This document shows positions 1 to 5,386 of a DNA stretch of 11,644 bases, piece by piece (positions within the stretch are counted from its first letter, which is position 1; each line of letters opens with the position of its first letter). The translations under genes and the position numbers were made by a program. The stretch comes from JAAZNF01 sp964561025. Lineage in GTDB: Bacteria > Myxococcota > B64-G9. Under the pieces are notes generated by a model. That model was not told the DNA's origin and did no database searches. It saw only the letters and a program-made list of their open reading frames with translations. Location of the stretch: contig CAZLNM010000131.1 in NCBI GenBank assembly GCA_964561025.1, positions 1 through 11,644 of the forward strand, read 5' to 3'.

Positions 1-132
1 TCACCACCGCCCGTGTCGCCGCCCGTGTCGCCGCCCGTGTCACCGCCCGTGTCGCCGCCCGTGTCGCCACCCGTGTCGCCACCCGTGTCGCCACCCGTGT
101 CGCCGCCCGTGTCGCCACCCGTGTCGCCACCG
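1..132. repeat. 12-bp tandem repeat encoding (GGDT)n
   Basis: About eleven head-to-tail copies of a 12-bp unit (plus strand gtgtcgccgccc, with g/a wobble variants) run from the left edge to ~132. In the minus-strand amidase gene this encodes Gly-Gly-Asp-Thr repeats, from about residue 524 on. Most differences are at synonymous third positions, which suggests expansion by slippage followed by drift, with the peptide kept. The array continues beyond the window, so copy number is a minimum. It probably forms a flexible, acidic, extracellular linker or stalk. Confidence 0.9.
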
Positions 133-1700
133 CCAGACCCTCCGCCGCTGGTCACGCGCACCAGGCCCACGGAGCACCAGGTCGAGCCGTTCTGGGTCAC
201 CGTGCATGTGCGCGAGCGGGACTGGTATCCGGAGAGGGATGCCGTGACGGTGACGCTGCCCGCCGGGACTTCCTTGGACCAGAAGGCGTCGTCGGCGCGA
301 GCCGTCATGCTCCCTCCGGTCGAGAAGCGTACCGTCGCGCCGGGTAGCCGGTGGCTCATGTCATTGGTGCCGACGCCGATGTCCTCGAAGATCACCCCCT
401 GGATGGTGCCCTTGGCCGTGCTCACCGCTTTTGCCAGCCCGATGGAGCACCACACGCTTCCGCCGGAGGTGACCGAGCAGGAGCGGGAAGAAGTCTGGTA
501 GCCGGATAGGGACGCGGTCACGGTGTATGTCCCGGCCGGAACCGAGAAAGACCAGTAGGCGTCACCGGCCGCGGCGGTCTTCGATGCGCCTGTGTTGAGA
601 CGCACCGTCGCTCCGGGGAGGCGGTGGCTCATGTCGTCGGTTCCGGAGCCCAAGTCCTCGAACACCACGCCCTGCAGGGTCCCGTTGCCGCCGCCGCCGC
701 CACCGCTGTCGCCGCCGCCGCCGCCAGCGGCCATGGTGCACAGGTCGCCGAGCTTTGCGTACAGTTTGTCGCCCGGGCAGTCGCCGGCGTTGTTGCCGCG
801 GTACTGGCGGTGCCCCTTGACGTAGGTGCGGTTCATGGGGATGCCGTAGCGGGTGTGCAACCAGGCCATGAGGTTGGCGGTGTGGGTGAGCTGGCTGGAG
901 GTCGGCGACTTGCTGTTGTACGTGCCCATGAAAGAGATGCCCACGTTGTTGGAGTTGTTGTTGGCCACGTGGGCGCCGAGCGTCGTCTCGTTGCGCCCCT
1001 GCCACAGCTCGCCGTTCCAGTCCACCAGGAAGTGGTAACCGATGTCGCACCAGCCCTGCGTGTTGATGTGGTAGTTTTGGATCTGGCGCAGGCGGGCCTG
1101 CGGAGAGAGCGAGTCGGGCAGCGGCGTGGCGGTGTGGTGGACGGTGATCTTGGCGGGCGTGGTCGAACCCGAGTTGCACACCGGCGCGCGCGCGCCCCAA
1201 GCGGACCGCGGGTGGACGAGGCTCGAGGGTGCCAGGGCCTGTTGGAGTGTGCCGTACTGGCCGTCATCCCCGCCGTCCGCCGCCGCCTCTCCCACCTCGG
1301 CGATGGCCTCCGCGAAGAGATAGGCAGGCCTCGGCCCGGAGACATGCCGCAGCTGGAAGGCGACCCCGCGTTCGCCGAGGTCGACGTATCCGTTGTGCGC
1401 GATCTCTTCCGACCACGTGGCGACGAGGGGCACCCAGTCGCTCCAGACTCCGTTGCTGTCCATCACCCGCGCCTCGAGCACGCACCCTTCCTCCGCGTCC
1501 CACATCACGCCGGCCCTGCGAAAAGAAAAAGGCGCAAAGGCTTGCGGCGCCAGGCCCTCCTCGTCGAACAACGATGCGTTTTCGAGGCCGAGCGTGTTGT
1601 AAAGCTCGTCCTCCTCGATGGCGCCGGTACCTCCGTTGTATCCACAGGCGGCGATGACCATTGCCAACGCCAAATGACAGGAAAATAATTTTTTGCTCAT
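1..1700 (-). CDS. PGRP-domain (N-acetylmuramoyl-L-alanine amidase-like) lipoprotein, C-terminus off the window
   Basis: Probably binds or cleaves peptidoglycan at the amide bond between MurNAc and L-Ala, outside the cytoplasm. The frame is open from ATG at 1700 to the left edge (566 residues seen, no stop). The start has GGAGGAG just upstream. Residues 1-19 form a signal peptide with lipobox IAAC (Cys19). Residues ~55-160 are a beta-rich module with the GVMWD...WSDWVPL pattern that often precedes PGRP domains. The PGRP/amidase_2 domain spans ~163-323. The expected zinc and catalytic positions are present: His188 (VHHT), Tyr222 (GYHF), His297 (KGHR) and Cys308 (GDCPG), so activity is plausible. 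A Gly-rich linker (~325-340) leads to two carboxypeptidase-regulatory-like repeats (341-427 and 432-517), then a GGDT-repeat tail. It is transcribed divergently from the lipoprotein operon. The amidase fold is clear; the substrate and the missing C-terminus are not. Confidence 0.88.
   Translation of the reverse strand, partial: MSKKLFSCHLALAMVIAACGYNGGTGAIEEDELYNTLGLENASLFDEEGLAPQAFAPFSFRRAGVMWDAEEGCVLEARVMDSNGVWSDWVPLVATWSEEIAHNGYVDLGERGVAFQLRHVSGPRPAYLFAEAIAEVGEAAADGGDDGQYGTLQQALAPSSLVHPRSAWGARAPVCNSGSTTPAKITVHHTATPLPDSLSPQARLRQIQNYHINTQGWCDIGYHFLVDWNGELWQGRNETTLGAHVANNNSNNVGISFMGTYNSKSPTSSQLTHTANLMAWLHTRYGIPMNRTYVKGHRQYRGNNAGDCPGDKLYAKLGDLCTMAAGGGGGDSGGGGGGNGTLQGVVFEDLGSGTDDMSHRLPGATVRLNTGASKTAAAGDAYWSFSVPAGTYTVTASLSGYQTSSRSCSVTSGGSVWCSIGLAKAVSTAKGTIQGVIFEDIGVGTNDMSHRLPGATVRFSTGGSMTARADDAFWSKEVPAGSVTVTASLSGYQSRSRTCTVTQNGSTWCSVGLVRVTSGGGSGGGDTGGDTGGDTGGDTGGDTGGDTGGDTGGDTGGDTGGDTGGG
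150..680 (-). repeat. Two tandem beta-sandwich (carboxypeptidase-regulatory-like) repeats inside the amidase gene
   Basis: Two units of about 86 residues, 91 residues apart, share most positions. Each starts G-T-(L/I)-Q-G-V, continues FED(L/I)G, has the exact block DMSHRLPGATVR, then VPAG...TVTASLSGYQ, and ends W-C-S-(I/V)-G-L. The G-V-V-F...PGATV...GTYTVTASLSGY pattern is that of carboxypeptidase-regulatory-like/transthyretin-type beta-sandwich domains, often used as spacers or binding modules in secreted proteins. Two Cys per unit could form an internal disulfide. The unit looks recently duplicated. Confidence 0.8.
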
Positions 1701-1704
1701 GGCA

Positions 1705-1711
1705 CTCCTCC
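1705..1711 (-). promoter_or_regulatory. Ribosome binding site of the amidase gene
   Basis: On the minus strand GGAGGAG lies 4 nt before ATG at 1700. This supports that start over the upstream ATG at 1749, which is in another frame and would not give a signal peptide. Confidence 0.7.
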
Positions 1712-1875
1712 GGTTTTCGCGCTGGCATCTTTTGCAAGTGAAGTGCCATGATTGTTTTTTCTGTAACATGCCGTAAAAAAAATACAATTTTTAATGGCGC
1801 CGCTGATTCTGCTGCGACGGTGGGACAGGATGTCGCAATTTCATTGGGCCAAAAGGACGGCTCTGGTGTTGTAAT

Positions 1876-1881
1876 CTTATA
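1876..1881 (-). promoter_or_regulatory. Possible -10 box for the amidase gene
   Basis: TATAAG on the minus strand matches the sigma70 -10 consensus at five of six positions and lies in the AT-rich part of the intergenic region, about 175 nt before the amidase start. There is no convincing -35 box at 16-18 nt, so this is only a candidate. Confidence 0.2.
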
Positions 1882-1911
1882 TTTATTGAGCAGTTATTCG
1901 GGAAGAGGTTT

Positions 1912-1927
1912 TTGCCGGATGCGGCAA
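1912..1927. repeat. Short inverted repeat TTGCCG-GATG-CGGCAA
   Basis: Perfect 6-bp arms around a 4-nt loop, with flanking GAG (plus strand, 5') and CTC (3') able to pair further across a bulge. On the plus strand it is followed by CTCTTGTT, too weak a T-tract for a confident terminator. It may be a protein-binding site or an RNA hairpin. Confidence 0.4.
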
Positions 1928-1986
1928 CTCTTGTTACCACTTACCGTGGTTCATGCTGGTAGTATTTAGTTGTGTTTGCCATGGGG

Positions 1987-2016
1987 TTGACAGGTTTCGC
2001 ATCTTGGCGATGCGAA
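1987..2016 (+). promoter_or_regulatory. TTGACA box followed by an 8-bp inverted repeat (candidate operator or leader hairpin)
   Basis: TTGACA at 1987-1992 is a perfect sigma70 -35 consensus. Directly downstream TTCGCATC (1996-2003) and GATGCGAA (2009-2016) are perfect 8-bp arms around TTGGC. If the TTGACA is used, the repeat covers the spacer and -10 position, as a repressor operator would. However, the -10 position (about 2010-2016) is not TATAAT-like, so this may instead be an activator site or a leader hairpin. It lies ~160 nt before the operon's first gene. Confidence 0.3.
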
Positions 2017-2164
2017 TCGCACCGGGAGAATCGACTCCTCTCTCTCCTTGGTGTTCTTCCGGTCCTGGGGGGGGTCTTGACTGCGCGGCGCTTGCGCTTT
2101 TTCCGGACCGCATGATAGCATCTCAACGGCCTGATGTGTGCAGCCGACGTTCCTGCGGCTATCC

Positions 2165-2170
2165 GGAGGA
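2165..2170 (+). promoter_or_regulatory. Ribosome binding site that fixes the start of the first operon gene
   Basis: GGAGGA ends 7 nt before ATG at 2178. The reading frame is open upstream to 1953, but only the 2178 start puts a signal peptide at the N-terminus and has a proper Shine-Dalgarno. Confidence 0.75.
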
Positions 2171-2177
2171 CGTGTCC

Positions 2178-3569
2178 ATGATGGCAAGAATATCCTTGAC
2201 CGTTCGAGTTCTTTCGCTGTTCGCGATTCTGCTGCTCGCGGCCTTCCTCTCAGCTTGTGGCAGCAGCAAGGCGGGCCCAGGGAAGTATTGCGACAAGACC
2301 TCCGACTGCCAGGCCGGATTGGAGTGCAAGAGCCACACCTGCCAGAAGCCCGATCCCGGACAGTGTGTGCCGGCCTGCAAGCCCGACGTGGAGGCCTGCA
2401 TCAACGGCACTTGCAAGCCCATCGCCGATCCCAATGACAAGGACGGCGACGGGTTCCAGACCGGAGTGGACTGCAACGACATGAACCCCTACATCAACCC
2501 GGCGGCCTACGAATACTGCGACGGGGTGGACAACAACTGCAACAACCAGGTGGACGAGGGGTGCCCGAGCTGCACCGAGGGCGCGGTGCAGCCCTGCGGC
2601 ACCGACATGGGCGACTGCGTGGCCGGCATGCAGACCTGCACCGGAGGCGCCTGGAGCGCCTGCACCGGCACCGGGCCGGTCCTGGAGAGCTGTGACGGTC
2701 ATGACAACGACTGCGACGGCCTGGTGGACGAGGTGTGTCCGTGTCAGAGCGGCCAGCAGGTTCCCTGCAGCAGCAACGTGGGCACCTGCGTCGAGGGCGT
2801 CCAGACCTGCGAGGAAGGGATGTGGTCCGCCTGCCGCAACGGCGAGGTCCCGCGCCCCGAGGTCTGCGACGGGCGCGACAACGACTGCGACGGGCTCACC
2901 GACAACGGGTTCTCGACGGGCAGCGCCTGTCAGGGGACGGGAGAGTGCGGTGCCGGGGTGCGGGAATGTGCTGGAGACCTCGAGACCCGCTGCAGCACCA
3001 TGCCCGGCGGGAGCCAGGATCGATCCGAGACCGAAAAGTGCGATCATCTGGACAACGATTGCGACGGGCTGACCGACGAGGGACTGGAAGCCGACACCGT
3101 TCCCAACAACTGCCAGATCGCCAAGGACCTGGGCGGCCTGCCCGACGACGGATCCGAGATCAAGGTCACCGGCAACCTGTGGCCGGAAAACGACGAGGAT
3201 TGGTACAAGGTGACGGCCACCGACGACGGCCAGGCCGATGCCACCACGCTGTGCGATCGCTTCCATTTCCGGGTGAGGTTTCTCTCCCGGGTGGAGAACA
3301 TGGTGGTGGACGTGTACGTGGACGGGTGCGACGGCTCCCAGGTGGATTGCCTGTCGGACACCGAATACGATCACGCCTACGACGGACGCTGGAACGAGAA
3401 CACCACGCCCATCGGTCAGTGCGAATGCCGCAATGAAAGCGTGCCCGGGTACAACCTGTGTCTGAGCGAGCCGCGGGTGTTCTACATCCGAGTGCACGGT
3501 GGCTCCGGGCACGTGTTCGGCTGCGAGAACTACCAGCTCTCTATCTCCAACGGCCTGATCGCACCTTGA
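2178..3569 (+). CDS. MopE-type metal-binding-repeat lipoprotein (463 aa)
   Basis: A predicted lipid-anchored envelope protein; no enzymatic role can be assigned. The signal peptide has lipobox LSAC (Cys27); Gly at +2 is compatible with outer-membrane sorting. Residues ~35-80 are a Cys-rich module (YCDKTSDC, GLECKSHTCQKP). Residues 86-110 carry a calcium-loop-like DKDGDG...DCND segment. Four copies of the MopE-type motif (C-D-G-x-D-N-D-C-D-G-x-x-D-E) start at 112, 170, 228 and 286, exactly 58 residues apart; the first reads DNNCNN. Residues ~310-463 form a beta-sandwich like pre-peptidase C-terminal (PPC) domains, with NDEDWYKV and a final YIRVHG...YQLSISNG. It is first in a three-gene operon and a paralogue of the third gene. 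Family knowledge: such motifs are annotated as putative metal binding and occur in MopE of Methylococcus. Binding of Ca2+ or Cu here is inference. Confidence 0.9.
   Translation: MMARISLTVRVLSLFAILLLAAFLSACGSSKAGPGKYCDKTSDCQAGLECKSHTCQKPDPGQCVPACKPDVEACINGTCKPIADPNDKDGDGFQTGVDCNDMNPYINPAAYEYCDGVDNNCNNQVDEGCPSCTEGAVQPCGTDMGDCVAGMQTCTGGAWSACTGTGPVLESCDGHDNDCDGLVDEVCPCQSGQQVPCSSNVGTCVEGVQTCEEGMWSACRNGEVPRPEVCDGRDNDCDGLTDNGFSTGSACQGTGECGAGVRECAGDLETRCSTMPGGSQDRSETEKCDHLDNDCDGLTDEGLEADTVPNNCQIAKDLGGLPDDGSEIKVTGNLWPENDEDWYKVTATDDGQADATTLCDRFHFRVRFLSRVENMVVDVYVDGCDGSQVDCLSDTEYDHAYDGRWNENTTPIGQCECRNESVPGYNLCLSEPRVFYIRVHGGSGHVFGCENYQLSISNGLIAP
2511..3086 (+). repeat. Four 58-residue (174-bp) MopE-type repeats
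   Basis: The motif recurs at residues 112, 170, 228 and 286 with constant spacing. Between motifs are Cys-paired segments such as QPCGTDMGDC and SACQGTGECGAGVREC. The regular spacing suggests stacked, disulfide-tied, metal-stabilised units forming a rod. Confidence 0.8.
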
Positions 3570-3607
3570 GCGGCGGCCGGGGACGTCGTCACGAGGACGA
3601 AAGAACC

Positions 3608-5386
3608 ATGACGGGCAACGGGCGTCTGGCAAGAAGCTGCGTATTGGCGTTGTTCGTGTCCGGTTGCGGCGCGGAGGAGGGGGGCGGCCTGGCGGTCCAG
3701 ATCTTCTTCACCCCCGCGCCGGGTGCGGTGGCGTCGGAGCTGCGGGGCAATCCGCCCGCGGACATCAGCGACTTCCGCCTGTGCGTCACCGCACAAGACA
3801 TGGAGGGGCGGCGCTGCGCCAACTTCTCGGTGGCGGACTACCAGAAGGCCGGCCGGAGCCGCCTGGGCGACATCCCCACGGGTAGCGGCCGCAAGGTGAG
3901 CTTCCAGGGTTTCCAGTACTCGCGCCAGGAGGCCTCCTGGTGTGGGGAGCTGAGCGGCGTCACCATCCGCAAGAACCAGACCACCAAGGTGAGCCTGTTC
4001 ATCAGCGGCTGTAGCGACTTCACCGCCACCCGCAACGCCATGAGCGCGCCCCGGGTGTTCCACACCGCCACCCGGCTCGCCGACGGGCGGGTGCTCATCG
4101 CGGGCGGCTTCAAGTCCCTGAGTGGCGCCAGTGAGATCTGCACGGCCGGCGGGGTCCAGTTCTCCTGCCTGCGACTTTTGGCCACCGATCAGCTGGACGT
4201 GTACGATCCGACCCGCGGCGAGTTTCAGGCCTTGACCCAGACGCAGTTGAAACACCCGCGCGGGCTCCACAGCGCGAGCCTGCTGCCGGACGGCCGGGTC
4301 TTGTTGGTGGGCGGGTGCGAACGCGCCGTGCTGCGCCTGTCCTTCCCCGCCGGGCCGGCCCCGGTCCTCCTGGTCGATCCTCAGGACCAGGGACTGGGCG
4401 ACGGGTGGGGCCTGGCCGGCGCCACCGCCGAGATCCTCGATCCGGCCACCTTCACCACGGCCGAGCTGCCCATGACCGGGGTCACGCCGCGGGCCTGGCA
4501 CGTGCCGTTGGCGATCCCCGGTGGGCAGGTGCTGCTGGTGGGCGGCACCGGACCCGGTGACCCGCCCGTGGAGCTCTCCACCGCTGTCCGGTTCGATCCG
4601 CTCTCGATGGCCTTCAGCGAGGTCCCGGCCCTGGCGCTGGCCCGCCACGGCAGCGCACCGGTGTCGTTCGGCGATCCCGCCGCGGGCGAGTTCCTGTTCT
4701 GGGGCGGGAGCCACGCGGCCGGGCCGCAGAACCCGGGGTTGTTCGCGGAGATCCTTGGCGTCGCGGCCGGTAGCGATCCCGTGTCGCGCACGCCGGCCTT
4801 CGTGACCACCCAGGTCTCGCGGGGTTGGCCCGGCTTCTACGGCGCGGGCGCCGAGTTGCCGCGCACCGGCGGCGCGCCGAGCGTGCTCGTCACCGGCGGC
4901 ATGATCATCGACAAGAGCTTCAACAACCAGGATCTGCCATTCACCCTCAACCAGTTCCGCCTCATCGATCTCGCCGCCGGCAGCGAGACCATGCAGGAGA
5001 ATCAGAACTTCATGTCCCGCTTCCGGGCGTTCCACACCGCGACCACCCTGTCTTCGGTGATCACCGAGCAAGACGAGGTGATGGTGGCGGGTGGCTTCAT
5101 CTCCTACGACTCGGTGAACGGCTACAAGACCCAGAACTGGGTGGAGTTCTTTTCGCCGAGCACGATGGCGTTCACCAGCAAGCAGGTAGGGGCCCGCACC
5201 GTGACGCTGCTCATCGCCCGGGCCGGCCACACCGCCACCTTGCTCTCCGACTGCACGGTGCTCGTTGCCGGTGGATTCACCGGGGATCCCCCGCTCACCC
5301 GGCTCTCCATCACGGACACCGCCGAGATCTTCAACCCCACGACCCGTGCCCTGGAGCATCTCCCGGTGGCAGGAGACTGTCGATGA
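3608..5386 (+). CDS. Kelch-repeat beta-propeller lipoprotein (592 aa)
   Basis: A predicted membrane-anchored propeller, likely a binding or scaffolding protein rather than an enzyme. ATG at 3608 has GAGGA 10 nt upstream and begins a signal peptide with lipobox VSGC (Cys20); the frame is open back to 3458 but that extension lacks a signal. Residues ~25-140 are a beta-rich domain (LAVQIFF...DFRLCVTA) of the kind often found before kelch regions in myxobacterial lipoproteins. Seven Gly-Gly blade signatures follow: AGGF (~168), VGGC (~237), VGGT (~314), WGGS (~370), TGGM (~432), AGGF (~497) and AGGF (~557). Five have the HTAT/HSAS-L-x-D-G-x-V-L pattern of bacterial kelch repeats. Seven blades fit a closed propeller. 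It lies 38 nt after the first MopE-type gene and overlaps the second by 4 nt, so all three are probably co-produced. No catalytic Cys-Tyr pair of galactose oxidase was identified. Confidence 0.88.
   Translation: MTGNGRLARSCVLALFVSGCGAEEGGGLAVQIFFTPAPGAVASELRGNPPADISDFRLCVTAQDMEGRRCANFSVADYQKAGRSRLGDIPTGSGRKVSFQGFQYSRQEASWCGELSGVTIRKNQTTKVSLFISGCSDFTATRNAMSAPRVFHTATRLADGRVLIAGGFKSLSGASEICTAGGVQFSCLRLLATDQLDVYDPTRGEFQALTQTQLKHPRGLHSASLLPDGRVLLVGGCERAVLRLSFPAGPAPVLLVDPQDQGLGDGWGLAGATAEILDPATFTTAELPMTGVTPRAWHVPLAIPGGQVLLVGGTGPGDPPVELSTAVRFDPLSMAFSEVPALALARHGSAPVSFGDPAAGEFLFWGGSHAAGPQNPGLFAEILGVAAGSDPVSRTPAFVTTQVSRGWPGFYGAGAELPRTGGAPSVLVTGGMIIDKSFNNQDLPFTLNQFRLIDLAAGSETMQENQNFMSRFRAFHTATTLSSVITEQDEVMVAGGFISYDSVNGYKTQNWVEFFSPSTMAFTSKQVGARTVTLLIARAGHTATLLSDCTVLVAGGFTGDPPLTRLSITDTAEIFNPTTRALEHLPVAGDCR
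5371..5386 (+). promoter_or_regulatory. RBS and ATGA start/stop overlap coupling the second and third operon genes
   Basis: AGGAGA (5371-5376) lies 6 nt before ATG at 5383, which overlaps the kelch gene's TGA (5384-5386). This fixes the third gene's start, well inside a frame open back to 4825, and implies translational coupling. Confidence 0.75.

Larger units (their letters stand above)
1701..2177. other. Gene-free divergent intergenic region, partly AT-rich
   Basis: It separates the divergent amidase gene and the lipoprotein operon and must hold promoters for both. Positions ~1745-1980 are clearly more AT-rich than the flanking genes, with A/T runs near 1755-1793 and TTATATTTATT near 1878. 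I see no RNA gene and no credible ORF: the plus-strand frame from 1953 only extends the downstream lipoprotein gene upstream of its signal peptide. Two short inverted repeats are listed separately. A minus-strand TATAAG (1876-1881) and a plus-strand TTGACA (1987-1992) resemble promoter boxes, but neither has a good partner box. Confidence 0.6.

Noticed and set aside
1..132. CRISPR-like array
   Set aside because: The units are contiguous 12-mers with no spacers and lie in a coding frame.
13..501. Plus-strand ORF starting with (SPPV) repeats
   Set aside because: It is the complement of the GGDT tandem array and the sandwich repeats of the minus-strand amidase gene, whose frame is supported by domain content.
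624..1688. 354-aa plus-strand ORF
   Set aside because: It overlaps the PGRP domain antisense and has no recognisable domain or ribosome binding site.
2250..3632. 460-aa antisense ORF opposite the first lipoprotein gene
   Set aside because: It is a shadow of GC-rich codon bias: low-complexity V/A/G/H-rich translation, no domain, while the sense frame has a signal peptide and clear repeats.
3608..5386. Galactose oxidase
   Set aside because: Kelch blades are present, but I found no evidence for the copper site and Cys-Tyr cofactor, so only a propeller is called.
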